From Myxococcales bacterium (lineage in GTDB: Bacteria; Myxococcota; UBA727; VGSZ01): a stretch of 64,000 nt of DNA. The translations under genes and the position numbers were made by a program. Of the stretch, positions 16,159 to 26,200 are shown piece by piece. Numbering within the stretch: position 1 is the first letter of the stretch; every line of letters starts with the position of its first letter. The stretch lies in NCBI GenBank assembly GCA_023248635.1, contig JAHFED010000006.1, positions 1 to 64,000 of the forward strand, read 5' to 3'. The notes beneath the pieces are model-generated. The model ran no database searches. It saw only the letters and a list, made by a program, of their open reading frames with translations, and was not told the DNA's origin.

Positions 16159-17118
16159 ATGACGACGACGACGAAGAAGAAGCTGGCTGCGATCCTTGGG
16201 TCGGGGAACATCGGCACCGATCTGGTGGTGAAGCTTTTGCGCACGTCGGCGGTGCTCGAACCGATGCTCTTGGTGGGCATCGAGGCCCACAGCGAAGGGC
16301 TCGAGCGGGCGCGCTCCCTCGGTGTCGAAACCACCCACCGCGGCATCGAAGGCTTGCTGCAACACCCGCGCTTCGCCGACGTCGACGTCGTCTTCGATGC
16401 CACCTCGGCCAAGGCCCATCTGCACCACGCCAAGCTCTTGGCCGAGCAGGGCAAGCGCGCCGTCGATCTGACGCCGGCCGCCGTGGGTCCCTACTGCGTC
16501 CCCGTCGTCAACCTGGGTCACGAGCTCTTGCAGGCGCCGAACTTGAACATGGTGACGTGCGGCGGCCAGGCCACCATCCCCATCGTGCACGCCGTGGCCC
16601 GCGCGGTGCCGTCGTCGACGCTGCGCTACGCCGAGATCGTGGCCAGCATCGCCAGCAGAAGTGCTGGACCGGGCACCCGCGCCAACATCGATGAGTTCAC
16701 CGACACGACGGCGCAGGCGCTGTGCTCGGTCGGTGGCGCCGGGCGCGGCAAGGCGATCATCGTGCTCAACCCCGCCGAGCCCGCGGTGATCATGCGAGAC
16801 ACGGTGCTCTGCTTCGTCGACGACGTCGCCGACCAGAGCGCGCTCACCAAGAGCATCGAGGCCATGGTCAACGACGTCGCCGCCTACGTGCCGGGCTATC
16901 GGCTGGTGAAGGCTCCGGTGTTCGACGACGCCGTCTTTCACCCGCCCGATCTGCGGGACCTGCCAGCGATCAAGGGCACGCGGATCACGGTGTTCCTCGA
17001 GGTCGAAGGCGCGGGACACTGGCTGCCGAAATGGGCTGGCAACCTCGACATCATGACGTCGGCAGCGCTGCGGGTGGGCGAGCTCGTGGGCCGCGTCGCT
17101 GGTCCCCTTTCTGGCTAG
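16159..17118 (+). CDS. mhpF: Acetaldehyde dehydrogenase (acetylating)
   Basis: This 319-residue enzyme is of the MhpF/DmpF type: acetaldehyde + CoA + NAD+ gives acetyl-CoA + NADH. It has the NAD-binding loop [53 protein letters not shown], and the catalytic cysteine at about residue 134 in [31 protein letters not shown] also matches the family. The length is normal. In aromatic meta-cleavage pathways this enzyme is encoded beside the 4-hydroxy-2-oxovalerate aldolase MhpE and channels acetaldehyde with it; no aldolase gene is near here. It may serve fermentation, ethanolamine-like or fatty-acid side reactions instead. Confidence 0.92.
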   Translation: MTTTTKKKLAAILGSGNIGTDLVVKLLRTSAVLEPMLLVGIEAHSEGLERARSLGVETTHRGIEGLLQHPRFADVDVVFDATSAKAHLHHAKLLAEQGKRAVDLTPAAVGPYCVPVVNLGHELLQAPNLNMVTCGGQATIPIVHAVARAVPSSTLRYAEIVASIASRSAGPGTRANIDEFTDTTAQALCSVGGAGRGKAIIVLNPAEPAVIMRDTVLCFVDDVADQSALTKSIEAMVNDVAAYVPGYRLVKAPVFDDAVFHPPDLRDLPAIKGTRITVFLEVEGAGHWLPKWAGNLDIMTSAALRVGELVGRVAGPLSG

Positions 17119-17261
17119 CACGCCCTTGGCGCACCCCGTCGTCGACGTCGCCAGGAGCGGTGGCCCCGCCTTGCTTCTCGCGGCGTGCAAGTGGCAGCCT
17201 GCGCCCCTTGGCGTCAACTGGCGCTCACCCACGCCTGCGGTGCAGGCTTGCAGGGATCTCC

Positions 17262-18569
17262 ATGAAGGTCACAGCGATCGGCAAGACGGATGTGGGTCGC
17301 AAGCGCGGTCACAACGAGGACTACATCGTCGTCGACCCGGAGCTTTCTCTGTACATGGTCTGCGACGGCATGGGCGGTCATGCCTCGGGCGAGGTTGCCT
17401 CCGAGACGGCGGCGCGAACAGTGAAGCGCTGGCTGATGGAAAACCGCGCCCGCATCACCAGCTTCGACGACACCGGCGCCGCGCGCGACGGACTCATCCG
17501 GCTCATCGAAGAGGCCATTCAGCTTGCCTCCCGCGAGGTCTACGGCGTGGCGACGTCGGAGAAGGGCAAGGCCGGCATGGGCACCACGCTAACGATGGTG
17601 CTGTGCACCAAGACCGTCGGCATCATGGGTCACGTCGGCGACAGCCGCCTCTACCTGCGGCGCGGTGGCCGCACCTACCAGCTCAGCGAAGATCACACCT
17701 ACGTCAACGAGATCATCCGCCGCGGACTCGCGACGCCCGAACAGGCCCGCAAAGGGCCCTACAGCAACGTCATCACGCGCGCGGTGGGCATCCAGGAAAA
17801 CGTCCGCGCCGACACCTTGCTCTTTGACATCCTGCCCGGCGACACCTTGCTGCTGTGCAGCGACGGGCTGAGCAAATACGTCGACTCCCTCGAGGAGCTG
17901 GGCACCTTTCTCGACGCCGATCACCAAGACGGCGTGCCGGGCCAACTCATCGACGTCGCCAACAGCCGGGGTGGCTCCGACAACATCTCGACCATCGTGT
18001 TGCGGGCCGAGGGCGACTCCGATTCCGAGGGGAGCGACCGCGGTCGCACCACCGAGGTGAACCTCAAGATCGACACCCTGCGCCACGTGGTGATTTTCCG
18101 GCACCTCGACATGAGCGAGCTGTGCAAGGTGCTCTCGGTGGTGCGGGCCATTGAGGTCGAAAAGGGCGAAACCTTGATGAAGGAAGGCGAGGCCAGCGAT
18201 GCGCTGTACGCCATCCTCGAAGGCCGCATGCAAATCCAGCGCGGCGGCGCCCCGGTGAAGAGCCTGCTGCCCGGCGAGCATTTCGGCGAGATGGCCCTGT
18301 TCAACAGCCGGCCGCGGTCGGCGACGGTGACGGCGTTGAGCCACGGCAAGCTGCTCTTGATGGAGCGCGGTCGCTTCAACGAGCTCATCCGCAAGGAACC
18401 CCAGCTGGCGGTGAAGCTGCTCTGGAGCTTCGCGCAGGTGCTCTCCCTGCGGCTCGACGACGCCTCGAGCCTGCTCTACGGGACCCAGGTGGGCAGCTTC
18501 GACACCGAGGTCACCTCCCCCTTCAAGGCGCAGGTCGACCCCCAAATGCTGAAGGTCCCGGTGGGCTGA
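17262..18569 (+). CDS. PP2C protein phosphatase fused to a cyclic-nucleotide-binding domain
   Basis: This 435-residue protein has an N-terminal PP2C Ser/Thr phosphatase domain (about 1-245). The metal-binding motifs are GHNEDYIVVD, VCDGMGGHASGE, GHVGDSRLYLRR, LLCSDGLSKYV and GGSDNISTIV. A second domain (about 275-390) has the fold and phosphate-binding cassette of cNMP receptors (GEHFGEMALFNSRPRSATVT). No membrane helix is present. The design implies phosphatase activity set by a cyclic nucleotide, opposing the Hanks-type kinases encoded nearby at 9691 and 19935. The start is supported by AGGGA before the ATG. Confidence 0.92.
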   Translation: MKVTAIGKTDVGRKRGHNEDYIVVDPELSLYMVCDGMGGHASGEVASETAARTVKRWLMENRARITSFDDTGAARDGLIRLIEEAIQLASREVYGVATSEKGKAGMGTTLTMVLCTKTVGIMGHVGDSRLYLRRGGRTYQLSEDHTYVNEIIRRGLATPEQARKGPYSNVITRAVGIQENVRADTLLFDILPGDTLLLCSDGLSKYVDSLEELGTFLDADHQDGVPGQLIDVANSRGGSDNISTIVLRAEGDSDSEGSDRGRTTEVNLKIDTLRHVVIFRHLDMSELCKVLSVVRAIEVEKGETLMKEGEASDALYAILEGRMQIQRGGAPVKSLLPGEHFGEMALFNSRPRSATVTALSHGKLLLMERGRFNELIRKEPQLAVKLLWSFAQVLSLRLDDASSLLYGTQVGSFDTEVTSPFKAQVDPQMLKVPVG

Positions 18570-18611
18570 CTGCCGTCGATCCGCCGGGGCAGACGGTGTA
18601 GGGAGGCGGCC

Positions 18612-19928
18612 ATGATCGATCTGCGCGCTCTCGAGCAAGATCCCGATGCCTTTGCCGCGCGGCTGCGGCGTCGTGGCGACGTCAACAGCCTCGACGACGT
18701 CGTCGTGCTGGTGCACGAGCGCAAGGTCGCCCTGACTTCGGCGCAGACCCAGCAGGCCCGGCGCAACCAGCTCAACGAGCAGATGAAGAAGGCCACGCCT
18801 GAGGAGCGCGAGCAAAAGCGCGGGGAAATGAAAGCGCTGGGCGACTCCATCAAGGAGCTCGAGCAAAAAGCGAAAGACGTCGACGAACGCTTGCACGCGC
18901 TGGCGCTGGTCATTCCAAACCCGCCCCTGCCCGAGGTGCCCGCCGGTGCTGGTGCCGATGACAACGTCGAGGTCCGTCGCTTGGGCGCCCCGCGCGCGTT
19001 TCCCTTCGTGCCCAAAGACCACGTCGACGTCGCCGAAGGCTTGGGCATCCTCGACGCCGCCCGCGCCGCCAAGATCTCTGGCGCCCGCTTTGCGTTTTTG
19101 CAGGGTCAGGGGGCGCGGCTGCAGCGGGCCCTGGCGACCTTCATGCTCGATCACCACCTGGCCCGTGGCGACGTCGAAATGGCCCCTCCCTACTTGGTGA
19201 GCGCCAAGGCGCTCTTGGGCACCGGACAGCTGCCCAAATTCGGCGACGACCTCTTCGGCGTGAGCTTTGGGCCCCCCAAAGAGGCCGGTCCGACGGCGCT
19301 GTACTTGATTCCGACCTCAGAGGTGCCGGTCACCAACTACTACGCCGACGAAATTCTCGACGAAGCCGACCTGCCCCGCCGCTTCTGCGCTTTTTCTCCC
19401 TGCTTTCGCGCTGAGGCAGGATCTGCGGGACGAGACACGCGCGGGCTCATCCGCCAACACCAATTCGACAAGGTCGAGATGGTGCGCTTTTGCACGCCGG
19501 CCCAAGCTCTCGACGAGCTGGAGCTGATGGTGACCCGCGCCAGCGACATCATGAGCGCCCTCGAGCTGCCCCACCGCGTGATGCTGCTGTGCACCGGCGA
19601 CATGGGCTTTGCGGCTGAAAAGACCTACGACCTGGAGGTGTGGTTGCCCGGCCAGAACGAAGGCCAGGGCGCCTACCGCGAGATTTCTTCGTGCTCGACC
19701 TGTGGCAGCTTCCAGGCCCGTCGCGCCGGCATTCGCTATCGGCCGACGTCGACCGATGCGAAGAAGCCCTTGAAACCGCTGCCGCTGGTGACCTTGAACG
19801 GCTCGGGGTTGGCGGTGGGTCGCACCCTGATCGCGCTGCTCGAAAACCACCAACAAGAAGACGGCGCCGTCGTCGTCCCCGCGGCGCTGCGTCCCTACCT
19901 CGGCGGCGCCGACGTGCTGCGCCGCTGA
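18612..19928 (+). CDS. serS: Seryl-tRNA synthetase
   Basis: This 438-residue class II aminoacyl-tRNA synthetase charges tRNA-Ser with serine in the cytoplasm. An N-terminal coiled-coil arm for tRNA recognition spans about 25-100 (RNQLNEQMKKATPEEREQK). The catalytic core has the TSEVPVTNYYADEIL region, motif 2 CFRAEAGSAGRDTRGLIRQH and motif 3 LNGSGLAVGRTLIALLEN. Length and architecture are standard. The ATG is preceded by GGGAGG. It is convergent with the kinase gene downstream, with only 6 bp between stops and no visible terminator hairpin. Confidence 0.97.
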   Translation: MIDLRALEQDPDAFAARLRRRGDVNSLDDVVVLVHERKVALTSAQTQQARRNQLNEQMKKATPEEREQKRGEMKALGDSIKELEQKAKDVDERLHALALVIPNPPLPEVPAGAGADDNVEVRRLGAPRAFPFVPKDHVDVAEGLGILDAARAAKISGARFAFLQGQGARLQRALATFMLDHHLARGDVEMAPPYLVSAKALLGTGQLPKFGDDLFGVSFGPPKEAGPTALYLIPTSEVPVTNYYADEILDEADLPRRFCAFSPCFRAEAGSAGRDTRGLIRQHQFDKVEMVRFCTPAQALDELELMVTRASDIMSALELPHRVMLLCTGDMGFAAEKTYDLEVWLPGQNEGQGAYREISSCSTCGSFQARRAGIRYRPTSTDAKKPLKPLPLVTLNGSGLAVGRTLIALLENHQQEDGAVVVPAALRPYLGGADVLRR

Positions 19929-19934
19929 GTCGAG

Positions 19935-20876
19935 CTACAGGGCGATGACGGCCCCGCGACCGCTCAGCCGGCAGGGCCGCGTGGACTCCACCGGGGCGGC
20001 GACGGCGGCGATGGCGCTGGCCTCTTCGAGGAGGGCGGCGACGGCAGTGTCGCTGGGAGCCAGGCTCGCGCTGAGGGCCTCGGCTGCGCCGGCGCAGGAG
20101 GAGAAGCGGTCTTGGGGGCGCACCGAAAGCATGCGCATCACCACCATCGACATGGGCCCCGGCAGATCGGGGAGGGTCGGCAACGCCGGGATCACGCAGC
20201 GGCCGAGCTTGCGCCACACGCTTTCGAGGCTCTCGCCGCCAAAGAGGTCGGTGCCGGCCAACATCTCCCAGAGGACGACGCCGAGGGCGAACTGGTCGGC
20301 GCGGTCGTCGATGGCTTGGCCACTGGCCTGTTCGGGGGCCATGTAGGCCGGCGTGCCGCTCACTTCAGTGGCCGTCTCTTCGCCGAAGCCGACGTCGGTG
20401 GCGATGCCGAAATCGATGAGATGGGCGCGCCCCGTCGGGGAGACGAGGATGTTGTGGGGGCTGACATCGCGGTGCACCAGGGCGCGGGGCACGCCGTCGT
20501 CGGTGACCAAGCGGTGGGCGTGATCGAGAGCGCGCAGCACATCGACGCCGACGGCGACGACGGCCCGGGGAGCAAAAGGACGGGCGATGCGAGCCATGAC
20601 CTGGCCCAAGGGCAATCCCTCGACGTAGGCGACGGCGACGGCGCGGCGGCCCTGCCATTCTCCATCGGCCAACCAGCGGGGGATGAGGGGGTGGTCGAGG
20701 GCGCGCAGCACTTCGACCTCGTGCTCGAAGCGCGCAGCACCGTGGTCGACGTCGGCCCGGCGCACCTTCAGCACGGCGCGGCCACCGTTGACGACGTCGT
20801 CGACGAGAAAGATCTCGCCCATTCCTCCCTGGGCCAGGGCTTCAACCACGCGGAAGCGGCGGAAGATGAGCGTCAT
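19935..20876 (-). CDS. Eukaryote-like Ser/Thr protein kinase
   Basis: This 313-residue Hanks-type kinase starts MTLIFRRFRVVEALAQGGMG, so the Gly-rich loop is intact (AQGGMGEIF). It has Lys37 in AVLKVRR, the catalytic loop HRDVSPHNILV, IDFGIATDVG, and GTPAYMAPEQASGQ in the activation segment. The HRDVSPHN variant is common in myxobacterial kinases. The C-terminal ~60 residues are Ala-rich with no membrane helix, so it is probably soluble. It is convergent with serS. About 560 bp without a gene separate it from the next coding region upstream. Confidence 0.92.
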   Translation of the reverse strand: MTLIFRRFRVVEALAQGGMGEIFLVDDVVNGGRAVLKVRRADVDHGAARFEHEVEVLRALDHPLIPRWLADGEWQGRRAVAVAYVEGLPLGQVMARIARPFAPRAVVAVGVDVLRALDHAHRLVTDDGVPRALVHRDVSPHNILVSPTGRAHLIDFGIATDVGFGEETATEVSGTPAYMAPEQASGQAIDDRADQFALGVVLWEMLAGTDLFGGESLESVWRKLGRCVIPALPTLPDLPGPMSMVVMRMLSVRPQDRFSSCAGAAEALSASLAPSDTAVAALLEEASAIAAVAAPVESTRPCRLSGRGAVIAL

Positions 20877-21220
20877 GGAGGCGGGAAATGCAGTCAGCGT
20901 GCCCGCCTGATCGCTGCCTCGATGCCCGGCGCGAGGGCTGCCATCGACAGGCCAGGTCGACGTCGTCGCCGCCGCCTCGGACCTCGGCGGTCCCTTCGAC
21001 TGCCCGCCGCGGCTGGGCCTGGTCAGCCCCGCGTCAAGCACGCGGCGATCGTCGTCAAAATATTGACAAGTCCCTGGGTTCGGGCGGTTGATGCGTTCCA
21101 CTTCTCGTCATCGGCACGGTGGGTCCCTCCCTTCAGACGCGTCTAAGCAGGAAGCACTGCCAGCGGCTCAAGGAGAAGCACGTTGAGGTGCGGGCGTACA
21201 CGCCCCTGCGGGCTCTCGGG
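20877..21220. other. Intergenic region with no recognisable gene
   Basis: About 340 bp upstream of the kinase gene and before repeat copy B. Short open frames exist on both strands, but none has a ribosome site, a balanced composition or a motif. It probably contains the kinase promoter, but no convincing -35/-10 pair stood out. Confidence 0.5.
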
Positions 21221-21439
21221 CTCATCCCGCGTCCGCTTGACGTTCGACCGCGTTCCGAGATGGGAAAGACGCGGGATGATGCGCGTGAAGCGCGCCCGCG
21301 GAACGCGGAGTTGGTGGGGGGCCCCGCGTCCGGCTCCGCCGGCGCGGGGGGAGGTCTGCAACAGACCTCCCAGAAGAGCATCCCCGACGGCGATGAACGA
21401 GACCGCTCCGCGGTCGAAGTTCAGCGAGATCGGGGCTCA
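21221..21439 (+). repeat. Dispersed structured repeat, copy B
   Basis: This 219-bp copy is nearly identical to those at 57948 and 61415. It runs from CTCATCCCGCGTCC to GCGAGATCGGGGCTCA, and its last three bases are the reverse complement of the TGA stop of the leftward PpiC-like gene. Inner inverted repeats include GGGAGGTCTG..CAGACCTCCC, GACCGC..GCGGTC, CCGCGTTCCG..CGGAACGCGG and CATCCCGCGTC..GACGCGGGATG. It is probably a non-coding element transcribed as the 3' end of the neighbouring mRNA. Confidence 0.88.
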
Positions 21440-22687
21440 GTGATTGGGGATGGTGCCAGCTGCGCCGCCGCCGCCGCCGTGGGGGCTCATCATGCCGGGC
21501 AAGGCATTTTTGCCGGTGGCTTTCCAGGACGGCACTTTGGAGCCCTTGTCTTGAGGATCAACCAGGGGCGAGGCCAGCGGCTCCACCACGCGTTCGATGA
21601 GCGCAGCCTGGCGCAAGCCGTCGGTGACGTCGTCGATCGTTTTCATGAAGGCCTTCACCTTCTCGCGTTCGGCGATGATGTCCTTCGCCTCTTTGGGCGG
21701 CAGTGCACGGCCTTTGGTCACGCCCCCACCGAGCACCACGTGGAAGCCGCGGTCGGTTTGCACGGGTCCGCCGACTTGTCCGGCCTTGAGCGTGAACGCC
21801 AGCGCCTCGAGCTCGGGAAAAACGTCGCCCCGCTTGAAGGTGCCGAGGTCGCCGCCGTTGGCGCTGGTGGCTGAGTCCTCGCTCTGCTCCCGCGCGATCT
21901 TGGCGAAGGCGGCAGCGTCTTTGCCGGCGACGAGGGCCTTGGCTGCTTCGGCTTGCTTCTTCTTTGTGCCCAAGACCTCGGCGCTCGCGCCGCGATCGAC
22001 CTTGAACAGGATTTGGGCGGCCTCGGCGGTGTCGGGGATGACGAACACCGCCTTGTTGTCGTCGTAGATCCGGTCGATGGCGGCGGGGGTGGGAGCAGGG
22101 ACGGCGGCTTCGATGTTCTTGAGCAGCTTGGCGATGGCGACGTCGACGCGGACGTCGGCTTCGAACCCGGTTCGGTTGGTGCCGAGGTGCTGCAACACGT
22201 CCTCGAGCTTTTTGTCTTTGGGGAGTGCGGCCACCATGTCGTCGGCGGCCTTTTTGGCTTCGTCGTCGCTGGGCCACAGCTTGCGCGCCTTGGCCTCTTT
22301 GACGAGGAGGGCGCGCTCGAGCATCTTCTCGTAGGCGGGCTGCTCGAAGGCCTCTTTCATCTCGGCCTCGAGCATTTCCGGGGGCACCCCCGCCAGCGAA
22401 GCAGCCTGGATCATGGTGCGGTCGAGATCGGTCTTGGTGAAGGTCTGGCCGTCGACCTTGAGGACCACGGCGGTGGGCTCGAGGCCGGCGATGCGGCTGC
22501 GGGTCATGCCCCCGTGGCTGCCATGGGGTGCGCCCATGCCGGGTCCGATGGGCTTGTCGCCAGCGCCCCCGAGGCTCCCGTGCTTGGCCGGGATCTTCTC
22601 GCCGCCCACGAGGAGGGGCTCTTTCGCCTTGTCGTCACCACACGCCACCGCCGCCAGCAACACAGAGATCAGGGCCCATCGCTTCAT
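21437..22687 (-). CDS. Lipoprotein peptidyl-prolyl isomerase (PpiC/SurA-like)
   Basis: This 416-residue predicted lipoprotein has lipobox LLAAVAC with Cys16. A Gly/His-rich linker follows (GMGAPHGSHGGMTRSR). A SurA-N-like helical domain (about 75-200) leads to a parvulin rotamase domain (about 210-325), seen in AQILFKVD, AKIAREQSEDSATSANGGDL, FKRGDVFPELEALAFTLKAG and DRGFHVVLGG. It likely helps fold outer-membrane or periplasmic proteins. A Gly/His-rich tail ends the protein. Its ATG overlaps the stop of the SixA-like gene, and its TGA is the first codon of repeat copy B read on this strand. Confidence 0.88.
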   Translation of the reverse strand: MKRWALISVLLAAVACGDDKAKEPLLVGGEKIPAKHGSLGGAGDKPIGPGMGAPHGSHGGMTRSRIAGLEPTAVVLKVDGQTFTKTDLDRTMIQAASLAGVPPEMLEAEMKEAFEQPAYEKMLERALLVKEAKARKLWPSDDEAKKAADDMVAALPKDKKLEDVLQHLGTNRTGFEADVRVDVAIAKLLKNIEAAVPAPTPAAIDRIYDDNKAVFVIPDTAEAAQILFKVDRGASAEVLGTKKKQAEAAKALVAGKDAAAFAKIAREQSEDSATSANGGDLGTFKRGDVFPELEALAFTLKAGQVGGPVQTDRGFHVVLGGGVTKGRALPPKEAKDIIAEREKVKAFMKTIDDVTDGLRQAALIERVVEPLASPLVDPQDKGSKVPSWKATGKNALPGMMSPHGGGGGAAGTIPNH

Positions 22688-23133
22688 CGAACACGCTCCA
22701 GCACTTCACAAGACCACAACCCGCCGAGCACGCCGGTCCCTCCCAGCACCACAATCTGGGCGACGGCGGCGGTGGGAAAGCTCACCCGCGCCCCGCACAG
22801 CAGATCGATGATGGCCGGCAGGATCGGCATGTGGGCGACGACGAAGGCCCCCTCCCGGTGCTCGATCAGCGCTTCGGCGGCACGCTCGGGCGACGACGAT
22901 GGTGTGAGGCCTTCGTCGACGACCAATTTCGATCCGAAGACGCCAGCGACGATTTCGGCGGTCTGCCGGGCCCGCAGGTAGGGGCTGTGGTGAATGACCG
23001 GCACCCGAACGTTCAAACGCCGCAGGCCCAGAGCGCTGGCGTCTGCCTGCGAGCGTCCGCGGGGGGTGAGGGGGCGGTCGGCGTCGAAGCGGGCTTCGCC
23101 GGCTTCCCCGTGGCGCATGAGGTAGAGATCCAC
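22684..23133 (-). CDS. sixA: SixA-like phosphohistidine phosphatase
   Basis: This histidine-phosphatase-superfamily protein has about 149 residues from the GTG at 23133, which begins VDLYLMRHGEAGEARFDADR. A start at 23175 would add 14 residues. The RHG motif supplies the catalytic histidine. PLTPRGRSQADASALGLRR, HHSPYLRARQTAEIVA and the second catalytic His in VVAHMPILP match SixA. SixA removes phosphate from His-containing phosphotransfer proteins. The stop overlaps the ATG of the lipoprotein isomerase, so the two are translated together. The link between the two activities is not obvious. Confidence 0.85.
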   Translation of the reverse strand: MDLYLMRHGEAGEARFDADRPLTPRGRSQADASALGLRRLNVRVPVIHHSPYLRARQTAEIVAGVFGSKLVVDEGLTPSSSPERAAEALIEHREGAFVVAHMPILPAIIDLLCGARVSFPTAAVAQIVVLGGTGVLGGLWSCEVLERVR

Positions 23134-23238
23134 GCGACCAAGGTGCCAACCCGATCGAGCGATGACAACGCACATCCGTGGGTCGAGGGCAGACCCCAGG
23201 CCTCGCTCAGGTCACCGCCACCGCCACCAGCAGCAGGG

Positions 23239-26200
23239 TCAGCAGGAGTGCACAGCAGAGACCGGGGTCGACGACGTTTTTGAACACACCGGGGCATTGG
23301 CCGCCCGCAGGTTGATCCGTCGACGTCGTCCCGTGATGGCGATCAACCCGAGCAACACCACAGCGGGGGCGACGGGGACCGACCGACTGCTCTTGCAGGC
23401 GCAGCTGGGTGGATCGTCGGACGGTGGTTCGTCGTCGTCGATGACGCGGCTGTCGCTGTCGCTGTCGAGGAAGTCCGGCAGGCCGTCGCCGTCGCTGTCG
23501 CCGAGGCCGTCGTCGTCGCCGTCGAGGGCGCCGTCGTCGTCGCTGTCCAGGTCGCGCCACGCGGGGCTGCCGTCTCCTTCGGGATCGGCGGATCCGCTGG
23601 CGTCGGCGGCGGCTTTCTCGTCGGTGGTGGCCAAGCCATCGTCGTCATCGTCGTCGTCGAGGGCGTCGATGGTGCCGTCATCGTCGGTGTCCCGGGCATC
23701 GCTGACGTCGCGGCCCACCTCTTCGGCATCGTCGACCCCATCGCCGTCGCTGTCGGCATTGTCGGGGTCGGTGCCCAGGGCGTTCTCGTCGTCGTTGCTC
23801 AGGCCGTCATCGTCGTCGTCGTCGTCGGTGGGCACCCGATCATCGGTGGGATCGAGGAAATCGGGGATCTCATCGCCGTCGCTGTCGCCGTCGCCCTCTT
23901 CTTCGTCGCTGTCGCCGTCGTCGTCGCTGTCGAGGTCGAGGAAGTTGGGCGCGGCGTCGCCATCGGTGTCGGCGGCGGTTTCTTGGGCGTCGGTGAGGCC
24001 GTCGCCATCGGTGTCGAGATCGAGGTGGTTGGGGATGTCGTCGCCGTCTTCGTCGTCATCGGTCTCGACGCTGGTGGGGATGCCGTCGCCGTCGTCGTCG
24101 GCGTCGAGGGCGTCGATGAGCTCGTCGTCGTCGCTGTTGAGGGGATCGTCGACGTCATCAATCTCCTCGAGGTCATCGAGGCCGTCGTCGTCGCTGTCGG
24201 CCTTGGCCGGGTCGGTGCCGAGGCGCACTTCGACGACGTCGGCGAGACCATCGTGATCGGTGTCGACGATGCCCGGATCGGTGCCGGCGCGCACTTCGGC
24301 ACCATCGTTTTCGCCGTCGCCGTCGGTGTCTGGATCGAGGGGATTGGTGCCGCGCTCGGTCTCGTCGCCATCGCTGAGATCGTCGTCGTCGGTGTCTCGG
24401 TCGAGCGGATCGGTGCCCAGCAGCACTTCGTCGCCGTCGTCGAGTCCGTCGTTGTCGGTGTCGCGCGACACGGGATTGGTGCCGAGGTCGCGCTCCTCCC
24501 GATCGCTCAACCCGTCGTTGTCAGTATCGGCAGTGCGGGGATTGCTGCCCAGCAGGATTTCGGCGCCGTCGTCGACGCCATCGCCGTCGGTGTCTGCGTC
24601 GAGGGGATCGGAGGGGTTGTTGCCCGCCTCTTGCCCGTCGCTGCGGCCATCGTCGTCGGTGTCGGGGTCGTTGGGGAGGGTGCCATGCAGCACCTCGGCG
24701 GCGTCGCCGACGCCGTCGTCATCGCTGTCGGGGTCGAGGGGATCGGCATCGTTTTGCAGCTCGTCGCCGTCGTTGAGTCCGTCGTCGTCGCTGTCGTCGA
24801 GCAGGGGATCGGTCTCGCCGACATCGACCTCGCCGTCGTTGTCGAGGTCTTCGCCGCCGACGCACACGTCGGTCACGCTGAGGCTGCCATCGCACAGCCC
24901 GTCGTCATCGCTGTCGGCGTCTTCGGCGTCGAGGATGTTCGAGTTGACCTCGACGTCGTCGCGGAGGCCGTCGCCGTCGGTATCGGCGCGGGACGCGTCG
25001 ATACCGAGCACGAGCTCGGTGCCGTCGTCGAGAGTGTCGCCGTCGCTGTCTTCCTCCAGAGGATCGAGGTGCAGCGCGATCTCGATGCCGTCGAGCACGC
25101 CGTCGTTGTCGCTGTCCGGGTTCGCGATGCCGGTGCCCAGGCGCAGCTCGTCGGCATCCCCCAAGTTGTCGCTGTCAGAGTCGGCTTTGAGCGGATTGCC
25201 GCCGGCGGCGACGTCGGCGCCGTCGTTCAGTCCGTCGTCGTCGCTGTCGGGATCCAGGGGGTTGGTCAGGCTGGCGATCTCGACGTTGTCATCGAGATTG
25301 TCGTTGTCGGTGTCCCGGTCCCCCAAGAGGGTCTCGAGCTCGACTTCGAGGGCGTCGCCCAGGGTGTCGCCGTCGGTGTCTGCCTTCAGCGGGTCGCCAC
25401 CAGCGGCGATGTCGGCGCCATCGAGGAGGTTGTCGTTGTCGGTGTCGGGGTTCGCTGGATTGGTGCCGAGGAGGGTCTCGATGCTGTCGGCGAGGCCGTC
25501 GCCGTCGCCGTCGTTGGCGCCGGGCACGGGGTCGACACCATCGAGCAGGCCGTCGCCGTCGGTGTCAGGGTCGAGGGGTTCGGTGCCGATCCGCAGGGCT
25601 TCGTCGCCGTCGCTGAGGCCGTCGTTGTCGCTGTCAGGGTCGAGAGGCAAGGTGCCGATCAAGGTCTCGATGCGGTCCTCGAGTCCGTCGTCGTCGGAGT
25701 CGCGGTCGTTCAGGCCGGTGCCGAGCCCGACCTCGACGAGATCCTCGAGCCCGTCGTTGTCGGTGTCTGCGTCGACAGGGCTGCCGCCGGCGTCGATGTC
25801 GGCTTTGTCGTTGAGGCCGTCGTCGTCGGAGTCGCTGTCGCTGGGCTCAGAGCCGAGGCCGAGCTCGATGTTGTCATCGAGACCGTCGCCATCGCTGTCG
25901 CGCAGCAGTGGGTTGAGGGGCGGATTGCGGGCGACCTCGAAGCCGTCGTTCAAGGTGTCGCCATCGGTGTCTTTCACGAACGGGTTGGTGCCGCGCGCGC
26001 GTTCGGCGCCGTCGTTGAGCAGGTCGTTGTCGGTGTCGGTGTCGGTGCCGTCGGTTTCACCGGCGTCGATGCGCCCGTTGGCATTGAGGTCTTCGCCGGC
26101 GACGCACACGTCGACGACGCTGCTGGGCCCATCGCAGAGACCGTCGCCATCGGAGTCCGCGGCGTTGGGGGAGAGCAGGGCGGTGCCATCCACTTCGACC

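Noticed and set aside
21133-21381. Small proteins encoded inside the dispersed repeats (Arg/Pro-rich, ending RGRTSSGRG)
   Set aside because: The same frame is broken or altered among copies and lacks a ribosome site; the conserved feature is stem structure, not protein.
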